DNA of 64,000 bases from Physella acuta. Taxonomy: Eukaryota; Mollusca; Gastropoda; Physidae. Both the position numbers and the translations under genes were made by a program. Positions 11,511-23,199 of the stretch are shown here, piece after piece; position 1 is the stretch's first letter, and each line of letters opens with the position of its first letter. The notes under the pieces are model-generated. The model made no database searches, was not told where the DNA came from, and saw only the letters and a program-made list of their open reading frames with translations. The stretch is taken from positions 1 through 64,000 of the forward strand of contig NW_026732301.1 in assembly GCF_028476545.1 (NCBI RefSeq), written 5' to 3'.

Positions 11511-12545
11511 GAGCTGTGGCCGCTGTTTTTTACCTCACATTAGTCAGGTACCCATCTGAGCTGTGGCCGCTGTTTTTTACCTCACATTAGTCAGGTACCC
11601 ATCTGAGCTGTGGCCGCTGTTTTTTTACCTCACATTAGTCAGGTACCCATCTGAGCTGTGGCCGCTGTTTTTTACCTCACATTGGTCAGGTACCCATCTG
11701 AGCTGTGGCCGCTGTTTTTTTACCTCACATTGGTCAGGTACCCATCTGAGCTGTGGCCGCTGTTTTTTACCTCACATTAGTCAGGTACCCATCTGAGCTG
11801 TGGCCGCTGTTTTTTACCTCACATTAGTCAGGTACCCATCTGAGCTGTGGCCGCTGTTTTTTACCTCACATTAGTCAGGTACCCATCTGAGCTGTGGCCG
11901 CTGTTTTTTACCTCACATTGGTCAGGTACCCATCTGAGCTGTGGCCGCTGTTTTTTACCTCACATTAGTCAGGTACCCATCTGAGCTGTGGCCGCTGTTT
12001 TTTACCTCACATTAGTCAGGTACCCATCTGAGCTGTGGCCGCTGTTTTTTACCTCACATTAGTCAGGTACCCATCTGAGCTGTGGCCGCTGTTTTTTCCC
12101 TCACATTAGTCAGGTACACATCTGAGCTGTGGCCGCTGTTTTTTACCTCACATTAGTCAGGTACCCATCTGAGCTGTGGCCGCTGTTTTTTACCTCACAT
12201 TAGTCAGGTACCCATCTGAGCTGTGGCCGTTGTTTTTTACCTCACATTAGTCAGGTACCCATCTGAGCTGTGGCCGCTGTTTTTTATCTCACATTAGTCA
12301 GGTACCCATCTGAGCTGTGGCCGTTGTTTTTTACCTCACATTAGTCAGGTACCCATCTGAGCTGTGGCCGCTGTTTTTTACCTCACATTAGTCAGGTACC
12401 CATCTGAGCTGTGGCCGCTGTTTTTTACCTCACATTAGTCAGGTACCCATCTGAGCTGTGGCCGTTGTTTTTTACCTCACATTAGTCAGGTACCCATCTG
12501 AGCTGTGGCCGCTGTTTTTTACCTCACATTAGCCAGGTACCCATC
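11511..12545 (+). repeat. 47-bp satellite derived from a SINE-like segment, 22 units
   Basis: Twenty-two units of 47 bp, each with 'gctgtggccgctg', a T-run and 'agtcaggtacccatctga', with very little divergence between units. The unit is the 'tcaggtacccatctgagctg' segment of the U2-like composite repeat. An independent expansion of nearly the same segment (48 bp, 7 units) is at 34637-34976. The open frame across part of it is an artefact of the repeat. Confidence 0.95.
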
Positions 12546-13159
12546 TGAACTGGTCGTTAAGACAAACCTAATTAAAAATGTGTTTGTAGACTTTTTGGTT
12601 GATATCCTTTCGCGACACCCTATGGGTGGCAACCCACAAATTGAGAACCCGTGAACTAGCGTATCCATCTAGCACATTGCTGCGGGTTGACACAATATTT
12701 TAAGAGGATTTCATCAATACATTACCAATCGTGTTTCTTTAGACGCGTGCCCTCGCTTTCTAAGTGTGAATTATTAATACGTAAACAAAGCCGTCGCAAC
12801 AGTTGTACATTTGTAGATCAGATCTGGTTACGTAGATCCTGTTGTATGAACACGTGTACATTAAAATATTGTAACGATTGGAAGTTCATTGTGGAAAAAA
12901 AAGTTACTTGCTAAGCATAATGTTTTAAACAAAAGAATATGTAAGGCATATTTTCAAATACATACAGTTAAAAATGTAATTAAATACATTTTGTTATCCA
13001 GTATACTCCATAAGCAGTGATATATAATACTTTATTTTATAATTAGGAGACGTAAAAACAACTAACGTTACGCGGTATTTCTAAAGAAGGAGAATTAAGA
13101 TAACAAGTTGGTATTGTGTTAACTAAGACTGTAAATATATATTTTGGTAATATGTATGT

Positions 13160-13330
13160 GTTAATTAGCGCTGCCCTAATGGTTGTGCTGTAATGTGTAT
13201 ACATGTCCAGCTTCTGTGTAATTGTGTCCGTCAGTCTCGTCCATGTGAAGCCGTACAGTTTGAGTTTGTCACTATAATTGAGGTGTGGTATTTTGTCTTT
13301 CCTCTACATTTCCTATTCTAGTGCTAGGGT
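13160..13330 (-). repeat. 'YGFTWTRLT' repeat module, copy 2
   Basis: On the minus strand the frame reads LYGFTWTRLTDTITQKLD and stays open for about 60 further codons towards 13040. Next to it, 'gtcactataattgaggtg' is 4 bp shorter than the 'gtctgtcactataat' of copies 5 and 6, which breaks the upstream frame. Function unknown. Confidence 0.6.
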
Positions 13331-13666
13331 TTGAAAAACATTTTTTTAAAATTATTAGACATAATCGAAGCCATAATCATCGCTTTTCTTTAAAATATGT
13401 ACAGAAAATAATTAATGCATTTGTTTATATACATCTAAATATGTCCATGCAGAGTTAAATCGTTTAACTATTCTTAATAGAAATATATCATTTTATTTTT
13501 TATTGTTTATTTTTTATTTTTTGGGGAATATGGTAATATTATTATTGTATCTCCGTTATTATACATTTGCAAACAAATAATTTAAGTTTGCAACTATAAT
13601 AATTTAAATACAGTGTTTTCAATCCCCATGATACAACTTACGATCATTAAAATTGGTATATGTTGT

Positions 13667-13932
13667 CAGTGGCGTAGCGACGTCGGGTGTCGGGCGGCAC
13701 TTGATGGTGTCACCCCCCAGAAGCGTACAATTTTCGATTTGCACCCCCCCCCCCCTCAAACTTTCTATTTGCAACACCACCCCCCCCCCTCTCAAACTTT
13801 AGATGTGCACCTCTTAAAACACTATTTAACATTCGAATTAATCTCTTAATTAATTGGAATTATCATTTTTCTCTATATATTTTGCTATTTTTAACCCCGC
13901 CCACCCCCCCCCCCCCCCCCGCTACGCCTATG
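13667..13932. mobile_element. C-rich hAT-like miniature element with exact 8-bp target duplication
   Basis: Left end 'cagtggcgtagcga', right end 'cgctacgcctatg'; the flanks 'tatgttgt' (13659-13666 and 13933-13940) are identical. The 266-bp interior consists of several 'caccccccccctcaaacttt' type units and no coding sequence. The same insertion is present in duplication copy B (48915-49185), so it predates that duplication. The 8-bp target duplication and the TIRs place it with hAT-type elements. Confidence 0.85.
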
Positions 13933-13965
13933 TATGTTGTTGATACATGAACACGAGCTGTAGAA

Positions 13966-14447
13966 GTAAAGTTTGAAGCGGGTCACATATGTGATATCTA
14001 TAGGCCTCTAAACTGAGATCTAGCAACATTAAAGGATTTGTTGTATACTATTAATGTTTATAATGTATACTGTTTATAATATACAATGTTTAACGTATAC
14101 TTGTATTCCAGGCCATAAGCCCCGTGCATACAATTGTCAAATAGTCGTCAGATCTCATTATGACGTGTGGTCATTACATTTGCAGCTACTTGCAATGGAA
14201 GTTTTAATGTTACTTTATTCGGTAAAATTATCGTTTCTACCACTGACAGGCGCAACGCTTTTGTTTTAGTAAATTAGTATTTAACAGCGACCTCCCATTT
14301 ACATGATGTAAGGCAAAAGTGGAGATGTATGGACAGTGTTTCTTCCAGACTTTTTTCTACGGGGGGGGGGGGGGGGGGGAGGGACACTTGATATTGGGGG
14401 GGGGGGGGGTGAGGGGGTAAACAGTTTCCGGGGGGGGGGGCGGACAC
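13966..14447. other. Segment present only in duplication copy A, with poly-G tracts
   Basis: Copy B jumps from 'gtagaagtcaagt' to 'cactggtaaaaatatg' at 49210-49225, whereas here about 480 bp intervene. The right part (about 14330-14445) begins 'cagtgtttcttccagacttt' and then has three long G-runs; it is the reverse complement of the C-run end of the element at 22349-25212. The difference is therefore probably an insertion in A, though a deletion in B is possible. No gene. Confidence 0.5.
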
Positions 14448-14827
14448 TGGTAAAAATATATTTTCTATATAAATGATCTGACATGATTTATGTAATATTA
14501 TTTAATATATTTAAAAATATACCATCTAAGCATACTATGATTAGAATTAGCTGCCATCTGCGCCTACTTATCGGAAATCCCGATTTCCATTAGGTGCTAT
14601 GCAATGACCAGTTTCACAAAGAAACAAAATTAAAGTAATTGTGACTCGGAGCTTTTCTACTATTATTTTATGCATGAGTCATTTGTGTATAACTACGCAT
14701 ACAATTTGAAATGTATTCAAATGTAGATTTAAAAAAAAACTCAATGCGCCCCCACCCCATCTCCTTTTTTTTTTGCAGTCATTTGACTCTACCAGCGTTC
14801 TGCTTATATATTAATTAAAATCTAAAC

Positions 14828-15408
14828 CAGGGGTCGGCAACCTTTTGAGCCGGAAGAGCCAAAAGTTACAATTTACAAAAGTTCCCAGTTTTTAAAGAGC
14901 CACACACATTTTTCACATTTCAGTATTTTGGTAATTGATTTAGATTAGATATATAATTTGATTTGAAATAAATAGCTTTAAATATGAAATACTATTTATA
15001 CTTAAAACATACTAATATTTCGCACAAAACATTAAAGTAAAATTACAATTCAAATAATATATCTATACGACTATCCCAATCCACTTTAGAAGCCAATAGC
15101 TTTTTTTTCTTTCTATACGGACACCACTGACGAAGGAGGTGTCTCCCATAGCCAGGTAGGCCTCAACACGGCAAGCTCCGACTAACTGGCTTGGATAACA
15201 GTTTGAATAACGTGTATCGTTTGCTTCTATTGTTTGGTTCTCACCAGGCTTATCTTCCATCCCACTGAACGCAGGGTAAACTCGTGCCCCTCCGTCCAGT
15301 AAAAATTAAATTATATAACTATTAATATTTGTGCAAGGAGCTGGAGAGACACATCTAGACATCAAAAGAGCCGCATGCGGCTCGCGAGCGGCAGGTTGCC
15401 GACCCCTG
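14828..15408 (+). mobile_element. hAT miniature element copy 3, complete with target duplication
   Basis: A whole 581-bp copy: left TIR 'caggggtcggcaacc', right TIR 'ggttgccgacccctg', with 'gcatgcggctcgcgagc' just inside the right end. Flanks are 'atctaaac' and 'aactaaac', an 8-bp target duplication with one mismatch. Paralogous block B (about 49590-49605, 'ttaattaaaaactaaactg') is the uninterrupted empty site. No transposase is encoded, so it must have been mobilised in trans. Confidence 0.92.
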
Positions 15409-15850
15409 AACTAAACTGAATATTTTTTAATTTTTTTAATTGTTTTAAAACTATGCGGTAGTATTTTTTTTTATAATAAAGTGAGTGTAATGTAAACGAA
15501 GTATTTCGAGAGTAGATGGATTTAGAAATAAAAACACCACTGCTTTATCTGGTTACGATTACATAAATAATATAAGACATACATAAGACATGTCCCACTA
15601 GTTTAGCTTTTAAATAAACGAAAAAAAAATTCAATCAAATAATTATACAATTTTATTTTTTTATTAAAGTATTTTAAACCGACTTATATTTCTAACTATT
15701 TATGAAAAGTATTGAAAGTTCCCTCCCTTGCTAATCTTAAAACTTGAATCTGAATATACAGTACACACATTTCATGAAGCTTGGTTGAATATAATTGATG
15801 GACGTTTTTTATCGACTAGTGAACAGTTTCCTCCAGGCATCTTTTCGGGG

Positions 15851-16258
15851 GTGTATCCAGTCTAGTCTCTCCAACTGTCCCCAGGTGTATCCAGTCTAGT
15901 CTCTCCAACTGTCCCCAGGTGTATCCAGGCTAGTCTCTCCAACTGTCCCGATGGATATCCAGGCTAGTCTCTCCAACTGTCCCCAGGTGTATCCAGGCAA
16001 GCCTCTCCAACTGTCCCCAGGTGTATCCAGGCTAGTCTCTCCAACTGTCCCCAGGTGTATCCAGGCTAGTCTCTCCAACTGTCCCCAGGTGTATCCAGGC
16101 TAGTCTCTCCAACTGTCCCCAGGTGTATCCAGGCTAGTCTCTCCAACTGTCCCCAGGTGTATCCAGTCTAGTCTCTCCAACTGTCCCCAGGTGTATCCAG
16201 TCTAGTCTCTCCAACTGTCCCCAAGTGTATCCAGTCTAGTCTCTCCAACTGTCCCCAT
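15851..16258 (+). repeat. 34-bp minisatellite, 12 units
   Basis: Tandem 'gtgtatccaggctagtctct' plus 'ccaactgtccccag' (34 bp), twelve units with few changes. It begins within about 30 bp of the point where duplication block 2 stops matching copy B. A four-unit version of the same satellite is at 51240-51385. The reading frame across it is a repeat artefact. Confidence 0.95.
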
Positions 16259-16984
16259 GTGTATCAAATCTTCTTGATGATTTCTCCTAGGTCACGTTGC
16301 TTCAGATCATCTTTATTCGGCCTCTTGTCTGTTTTTCCTCTGTAGATTCCAGTTAATTGCCTGTCTTCTTATGCTGGATACAAGCTTCACGAGTGTGCGA
16401 CCAACCCATTTCTATTCTCTCTGTATGAACTATTTAGCTGGCAGATGGTTTGTTTGTTGCCATGGTACATCATTTGTGATAGTGTTGGTTAGCGTACTGT
16501 CACACAACAGACCACAGATTAGTATAGATCGTCCACTAACTGTACACACATCTTATCCTAAGTAAATAACAACAAGATGTCTTTCAGTTAGTTTTGATGT
16601 TGTTGCATCTTCTTCATAAGTAGGAATGGGGTTGTGAAAGATTGAAACAACTGCTACAGCTACAGTATTACTCGTATATATTAATGTATGCTGGAGATAA
16701 ATGAATCAATTAAAATGAAAATCGTGACTAATTAACTTCTAACACCTTAATGCCTGAATTATGTTCCAAGCGTGTAAACAATAAATGTGCTGATTTTCTC
16801 TCATCATACTGACACTGAAATTGATGTATATAGTTTTTTTTTTTTAAATTTGGACTTATGGTGATTTATGTTAATTACAGTATTTCGCGAAAACGCGATA
16901 TCAGGCACTTATGGACCAAGCAGTGATTTAATCTAATTTTTAGTCTGCGTCATTTTACTATTTTAACACGTTTTTCTTAACTCA
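16259..16984. other. Mixed sequence, no supported gene
   Basis: Directly after the satellite, the minus strand of about 16265-16365 reads 'QLTGIYRGKTDKRP' and then 'DLKQRDLGEIIKKI'. This has the look of a decayed coding fragment, possibly from a LINE, but it is too short to assign. The rest is AT-rich with no conserved frame. Confidence 0.35.
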
Positions 16985-17290
16985 GCTTCGCGTTTGTTTG
17001 TTTGTTTGGATGTTTGTTGTTAAAATTGACATCGAAAATTAGCCCACTTCTGATTGCTCTAGAGATCTGAAATTTGGCATGTAGGCTACTTTCGCCTAAC
17101 AATTTCAGATGCAATCATAAAAACTAGCACTAAAACGTGGGTCGGGCAGATAGGTCGGGAAATTTGATGGTGAACGTACCCACGTTTTTTGTCATCAAAT
17201 GTATAAAAATTTATTTTCTACTTTTTAGTCCACAAGAAAAACGTGGTTTTTTAAAAAGTTTTTTTTAAGTATTTTATTTACTAATGCATT
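16985..17290 (+). repeat. Dispersed repeat with 'gatctgaaatttggcatgta' motif
   Basis: A (GTTT)n start, then 'gatctgaaatttggcatgta', then 'ttttctactttttagtcca' and 'aaacgtgg' with a T-rich tail. The last part matches 6985-7080 and, reversed, 9210-9290. It looks like a non-autonomous element; its class cannot be decided from the sequence. Confidence 0.5.
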
Positions 17291-17299
17291 TAACGTACT

Positions 17300-17719
17300 A
17301 TTCAAAGTTCAAGTTTATTTATAGGCTGATTCTCTCAATGTCTTGCGTGACAAAGTGACATCGCCTGTTGTGTTGTTATAACAAATGGGCTCTGTTTGAC
17401 CATCCCCCCCCCCCAACACACACAATTAATCCCACTGCCGATCCGGTAAGAATGGACTGGGGGCCTTTTTTTGGAATTTTTAACCTTTTTTTTAAAAATT
17501 ATTTATATAAAACAAATATTAAAATTCCATTGTAGTTGCTCACTGTCACTGATGTTGGTACAAAATACACAGATGTGGGTACTCAATAACACTGCTGTCG
17601 GTACTAAATGCCAGTATAATGCCAATAATGTGGGTATTCAATATCACTGCAAAGTGTATTTTGTCAGTATTCAACCTTACTGTATTTATTACGAGGTGTA
17701 GGTCTATGTTCAGAGTTAT
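17300..17719. other. AT-rich spacer, no gene seen
   Basis: A short poly-C (about 17404-17413) and AT-rich sequence. A loose repeat of 'tgtgggta.tcaataacactgc' type phrases is seen at 17530-17660. No supported frame. Confidence 0.4.
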
Positions 17720-18300
17720 TATTATCAAGGTCAATGTGTAAAACTTTTCATTTGCACCCGGAGAAGAAGAAAAAAAAGAGCGACATTGTATTGAATACTA
17801 TCGGGTATGGATACATTTCAAATACACTAAAACAGAAAAAAGTATGTAATTTTGTAAGACACATAGGCGTCACTTTAGGAGCTGGTCAAATGTAGCTCAA
17901 TTTCAAGTTGTGTGTTTGTTCAATATGGCAGGCATTATGTTGATACAATCATTACTTAAGTTATTGAAATTGTCATTTAAAGCAATGGTTGGACTAAATA
18001 CACCGATACTCTTCTGGATCGTTTGATTAATATCAAAGTGTATTATCTGTTATGGGTTCTTTATGGAAGTCTTAGCTTTTGCCGCAGTTTTTTTCTAACA
18101 TAAATGTCTAAGTAGATGTACTTTTTTTTTCTATAATTGTTTTTGACTGTAATATTATGTGTATCGAAAGCAACCGATCATGTTATTCTAACTTTTATTC
18201 CCGTCCACTTCTTCGTACGCAGATTGCCAACCTCCAGTTAATATTTATGGCTATGCTGTATACTTGTGTGTACTAATACTTTAATATTTTAAAATCAAAT
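17720..18300 (+). repeat. U2-like composite repeat, copy 2
   Basis: Shares 'aatatggcaggcattatgtt', 'ttattgaaattgtcattta' and the leader before the U2-like segment at about 18003-18055 ('cttctgg', 'tatcaaagtg', 'tattatctgtta'). The SINE-like part that follows is degraded ('gtcttagcttttgccgcag'). Confidence 0.7.
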
Positions 18301-19205
18301 CAATGTAATTAAAAGAATGTCTATAGGCAGTTTATCATATCTATACAGTTAAAATATTATTTAAATACGTTTTTTTTATTTAACATTTTGATTCAGTAGG
18401 TCCTACATTCCATGCATAGTTTATATAGCAAGGGAGAAAAAAAAAGTTCTTGAGTTGCACATATTTTCCGCAGTAGTTTCTCTTTAGATGTTTTTAATCG
18501 AAAGAAGACAATTGAATATAGTTAGCGTCACTACAACAATTGTCGTTATCTGCACGTGTCGAATATTCGCATCACACAGAAAGCCATTTTCTTATGAACA
18601 TAAAAAACTGCCACCCCCTCATACCCATCTGTTAAGGCAGCTAAATTATGTACACAAAAAGTAATGGGCCAATCTAAACATGAGATCCATTACTTGAAAA
18701 ATCAAGGCATGCATTTTAATCGTATGTGTTTTTTTGGTTTAAATAAAGTACCTAGGACACAATATTTGACCATCACAGTAAAGCCGAATCGTTGATTGTG
18801 ATACATTAAACAAAAACCATATAGAATTTCCTTAGTCTCTGCTATAGCTTTGTCCATTCTGTTTAACTTTTTTTTTTTTTTTTTTTTTTGGTACACATTT
18901 TTGTCGTATTGTAAAATATTAGTAAATGCATGTCATCTCAGCGTAGCATCCGTTTATATTTTTATTTTCTTATTTTTCTTTATTAAATAGGCTACTTTTA
19001 TTTTCCAATTTAAAACAAATACAGCAACATTCCACGCCGTTTGGGTGGATATTTACAAGGTAGTTACATTGATGTACAGAGTATTGTAAATAAATAGTGA
19101 AATAAGTAAATTAATATAAAAGATACATTAAATTTAAAGCTTGTTGGTTCAAAAATTGGACAGAGGCTAGTTTGGAACATGTTTGCCAATAAAAGTGGTG
19201 GAAGA
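18301..19205. other. AT-rich spacer with a T-homopolymer
   Basis: Includes a T-run of about 22 at 18868-18889. No gene or recognised element; open frames here are random. Confidence 0.4.
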
Positions 19206-19211
19206 GTATAG

Positions 19212-19297
19212 GGCTGGTAAGTAGGTCACCAACCAGTTCTATGGCTCATGCAGGTTTTATTGAGCCTAAGAACTGGTTGGTGACCTACTCACCAGCC
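19212..19297. repeat. Imperfect 37-bp inverted repeat with 12-nt loop
   Basis: Arms 19212-19248 and 19261-19297 (from 'ggctggtaagtaggtcacca' and to 'tggtgacctactcaccagcc') pair with about three mismatches, and pairing continues weakly outward ('tata'). The loop is 'tgcaggttttat' (19249-19260). The size and shape fit either a foldback miniature transposon or a precursor-microRNA-like hairpin. No copies elsewhere in the window were noticed. Confidence 0.85.
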
Positions 19298-19309
19298 TTA
19301 TAACGTTTG

Positions 19310-21290
19310 GAAGAATAGTCAAAAACAAAGTTACATCAGAAAATCCCAGCATCTATTGTATGATGTATTTCGACTGTCTTAGAATTCAGTAATACTAACA
19401 GTACTGGTTTCCATACTTGCAATTACAATGTTAATATAATACACTAACAAGTAAAATCAACGTTTTTTTTAAGATTTCCATAAAATATAATATTGTGTTT
19501 ATTAATGTTTTATAAACTTGTGTTTTTATTTTTATTTTGTTCAAACATTATTTTCAAACGATTTACATTGCTCATTATGCACATTATCTTGTAGTTGCTT
19601 CCCTTAAACATTTTTAAATCTGTGATCAGAGTAATCATTAAATAATAATAGTAATAATAATATTACGATATTTCTTCCCCACAGTGTATCTGATCAAACT
19701 ATATTAGTGTGTATTCTACATGTACACCACATACAATATACATACTATACAGAAACAATAATTACACGGAGCTGGTTGATTCTAAATGTAGAACGATATT
19801 ATAATTTTTTTTTTATGTAGACTGGTAAAAATGCATAGGCCTATATCGCTGCACGTTTACATTCCACTGTGTTTCACATTTTCAAATTAATATCAAAGTG
19901 CTCATGTCCTGTTACATTGACAACATCCTCTCGGTCAGCCCGCTTTCGTGATTTTATAAAATAAAAGTTAAAAAATACTTGGAAACCCAGCCATGTTACT
20001 TGCATAAAAAACTACGAGAATAGCACGTGAAAGGTGGGGGCCGTAAAATACTTTGTTGATCACTTCCCCCATCTGTTGGCTCTGATCTGTATATGATGTA
20101 GGAAGGTGAAGATGAACATGATACATTTTAGAGAGCATCAACTGCAACGTTCTCCTACCTGTTTAAAAACTCTAAGTATTGTGTTTGTGGCTGTGTTTTT
20201 ATCTAACTTTCTTTGGGCAAATGTTAATGTATAACAGTACTTGTTACATAGATAACCAAAATATAATCTCGTATCAAAACATGTTATGTTTTTTCATTTT
20301 CATCAATAGAACTAGACTTGCCCAAAACATCAGCAACCAAACATCTATGAGATAATTAAAAAAAAAACAGACTGGATCAAGATATTATTTTCAACTAGTG
20401 GCTTCTGAAAACACATTTTCAAATTAAAGTTAATGACTGTGGTTATGAAAATGGACAAACGATGTTATTGAAATGAAGATCACAATATTTTTAGGCAATT
20501 AAATCATTTTTATTTTGAGTCCTTGGTAACTCTAATTATCGATCATAGTAAACTGTACATGCGACAGTAGGGATTATTTTTTTAAACTCACAGATACCAT
20601 GTACTTCTAAACTGTGAAGACTACATGGTCCACTGAACCTGATCTCCATGTTTCATACAATGATAATGTGATGCCAAGATAAAGATTTGAAGTCAAAAGG
20701 CCATTTATATATACATATGACAAGAATTCAATAATGGCATAATGTAAAACCAAACTTGAATATAGGCAAATGGTAGCGAGAGCTCACATTTAGGGATTAT
20801 ATCAAAGAAATATCACCTCAAGACCTGGTCGTAGAGGCAAGAATTTCACTTCAACCCCACCAGAAGTTGATAAATCAAAGAAAAAAAAACGCAGGAGTTA
20901 TGCATAATGTAAAACAGAAACAAAAAATTAGCTGATGACCCCAAAATATGGAAGATGATTGTGAATTTATTGTTTATTGGGCTTAAAATATAATATTTGA
21001 TGAATGGTGGAAAACCTACGAAGGGGTTAATTTTTCAAGATGACCGCCGTTGTAATAGTTTTTTAGTGAAAATGCATATGCAGATGCACCTTAAAAAAGC
21101 TGTAAAGAAATAATTTTTTCTAACGAGTATTAATTTGTTTTGTTAATCGGCGCCTACCCCCAATGATTAAAATATTTTAAAAAATGATAACATGAATTGG
21201 TATTTAGAGACGCTAAAACCAAATGTACATAATCTAACTAGATCTACAAGACACAGACAAAACGTGTGAAGCCACTGACATTGTAATGAC
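19310..21290. other. About 2 kb of AT-rich sequence, no gene seen
   Basis: I found no conserved frame, RNA gene or recognised element. About 20015-20110 ('tagcacgtgaaaggtg', 'gatcacttcccccatctgtt') is a diverged match to 25760-25860 ('tagcacgtgaaatgtg', 'catcacttcccccttctgtt'), so part of it is dispersed repeat. Decayed 3' parts of the LINE at 21300 may lie at its right end. Confidence 0.4.
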
Positions 21291-21299
21291 AGGAGAATA

Positions 21300-21840
21300 T
21301 TAAGGACATGGATTGTTTTTGTTTAGAGAGTAAAAGCTGTATCGTCTGCGTAGACTAAAATTGTTTTGTTCGATATGTTTTGTATGTCTATTACTCCGAT
21401 GTATGTATTGTACCTAATGCTTTCTAAGATGAGTTCTAATGCTAGTATGTAAATACATAATACATTTTGACATAATAAAGGGTTGTGAAATATGATCTAT
21501 CAGTAGGTGGGTGTATGCGTTGTGGTAGATGTTGTTTATTAATATTTTTTTCTTTGAGAATTGTGTGAAGATATTGTGTGCATTACTGGATGGAAATTTT
21601 TCTCCTGGTCTAAGCTGAGTATGCATGCGGGAATGTTTTTTCGTGTGTATACTGAATTATATCTATGATTAGGTGATTTTGATTGTGTATGTTTATCCTT
21701 GTGATATTGCATTGTTAGTCAACATGAATGAACTTGTGTGGGAATGGTTCTGTTTTGGCAATCTAGGATTTTGGTATAATTGTATAGTCGGTGTTTAAAT
21801 ATAAGTAGATCTATAATTATGGGTTATGGGTATGGGTTAC
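21300..21840 (-). pseudogene. LINE reverse transcriptase remnant (L1/Tx1-like)
   Basis: The minus strand at about 21330-21440 reads 'ILALELILESIRYNTYIGV' and then 'KTILVYADDTAFTL'. The 'YADDT' motif is the catalytic centre of reverse transcriptase, and 'LALE.L...IR' is its usual lead-in in L1/Tx1-type non-LTR elements. Further upstream on that strand, about 21650-21800 reads 'NTDYTIIPKS' and then, in the same frame after a stop, 'INIHNQNHLIIDIIQ', matching the '.DYKII.K.LA.RL' and 'NI..N..LI.DII' blocks. The blocks are in the expected order but broken by stops and frame changes, so this is a dead 5'-truncated LINE. The endonuclease and 3' end are not visible. Confidence 0.75.
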
Positions 21841-22340
21841 ATTAGGTCAGTCTGGTAGTTCCGAAGAAATGTTATAAAAGATGTCAAAAAATTTTTAATG
21901 GCACCGTTCAAACAGGACATTTATTTCAATGGTGGCTACACTGCTACACTAAAAGGGTTCTATCGGTTTGTAATTTTTTTTAATAATTCACTTATTTAGA
22001 AAACGTACTGCTAACATCCATCAACCAGACTTCATTACATCTTTTCTAAATGTGTAACACATATCTCAACTGTGTCTAATTCATAATGCATAGCCTTTTT
22101 AAATAGAGAGCAAAGATACATATTCAGGTTTTTATAATTGTTCAATAAAAAAAAATATTATGTCAAAGTTTGTAAGTTTTTAGAAACAAAAATTTATGTC
22201 TCTTTTATTTGAATTATTTCCAATGCATTTAAAGCGCTTGATTTGTCAATTAAACACCAAATTATTTCCCTTGCAAACTTCCAAAATAGGAATTAAAATG
22301 TTGGTAAATAATTATATGCATTTGTGAACACAAATAACAG
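21841..22340. other. AT-rich spacer, no gene seen
   Basis: Contains the common phrase 'aaattatttcccttgcaaac' (about 22258) that recurs near 15720, 30705 and 53580 in composite repeats. No supported frame. Confidence 0.4.
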
Positions 22341-22405
22341 TATGTAGACAGTCGCGGAACTAGAAAAAAAAGGCCACCCCGCAAAAAATGTTTTAGCCCC
22401 CCCCC

Positions 22406-22564
<159 letters not shown>

Positions 22565-22785
22565 AACACAATAAACGAACAGAGCATAGGATACTTATTG
22601 CTGGCCTGTACTGGTTTTGAAAAAAATGTTGTTTTTTTTCAATTAAAACAAATTACTACATCATGTCATGTGTGTAATCAGGGGTCGGCAACCTTTTGAG
22701 ACCGAAGAACCAGAAGTCACAATTTATAAAATTTCCCAGTTTTTAAAAGAGCCGCCAAAATTTTTTAACAATATTATGATCTTTA

Positions 22786-22812
22786 TATATATCTATATAT
22801 ATATATATATAT

Positions 22813-22864
<52 letters not shown>

Positions 22865-22888
22865 ATATATATATATATATATATATAT
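22786..22888. repeat. (TA)n microsatellite
   Basis: TA-rich array with occasional AAATA units, followed by 'gtttgtttgtgtgtgtgtg'. Confidence 0.9.
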
Positions 22889-23199
22889 GTTTGTTTGTGT
22901 GTGTGTGTGTGTGTTTTTCTTTTATGAATTACTACACCTTTCATCCGATCGCCATGAAACTTTGGGAAGTTGCTAAGAATGCTCATTGAAAGGTTTCTGC
23001 GAAAAAAGTTTTTCAAACTCGCAGGATTGCCTCCCCCCCCCCCCCCCCCCCCCACCCCGGCAGCGCGCTATTCGATTCTTCTCTATATACTGTATATACA
23101 AGTAAAGTCGATTGCGGTTTGACACTGTTCATCCGATCGTCATGAAACCTTCCGAAGTTGACTAAAACACTCCAGGGGTGGTTTGTACACTCAAAAAAT

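Larger units (their letters stand above)
12550..15825 (+). repeat. Segmental duplication block 2, copy A
   Basis: Collinear with about 47802-50010; a diverged third piece is at 56935-57460. Landmarks include 'catacattaccaatcgtg'-like sequence near 12715, 'ggagacgtaaaaacaacta', the YGFTWTRLT module (about 13160-13290), the C-rich hAT element (13667-13932), 'gctgccatctgcgcctactt' and 'cttgctaatcttaaaactt'. Copy A alone contains a roughly 480-bp segment (about 13966-14445) and the hAT miniature element at 14828-15408. Copy B alone has a (TA)n array. The matching open frames at 12687-12914 and 47889-48200 differ mostly by amino-acid-changing substitutions, so I do not call a gene. Confidence 0.9.

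Noticed and set aside
12687-12914. Frame 'SSIHYQSC.FRRV.SLSKCELL' shared with 47889-48200
   Set aside because: The two copies lie in a segmental duplication and differ by more amino-acid-changing than silent substitutions by eye (about 8 against 3), as expected without selection. No domain is recognised.
15896-16078. 60-codon repeat protein 'ERLAWIHLGTVGETSLD'
   Set aside because: Frame across a 34-bp minisatellite. The period is not a multiple of three and the frame is chance.
18702-18896. Poly-T at 18868-18889 as the tail of a retroposed copy
   Set aside because: No coding or SINE-like sequence and no target duplication could be found around it.
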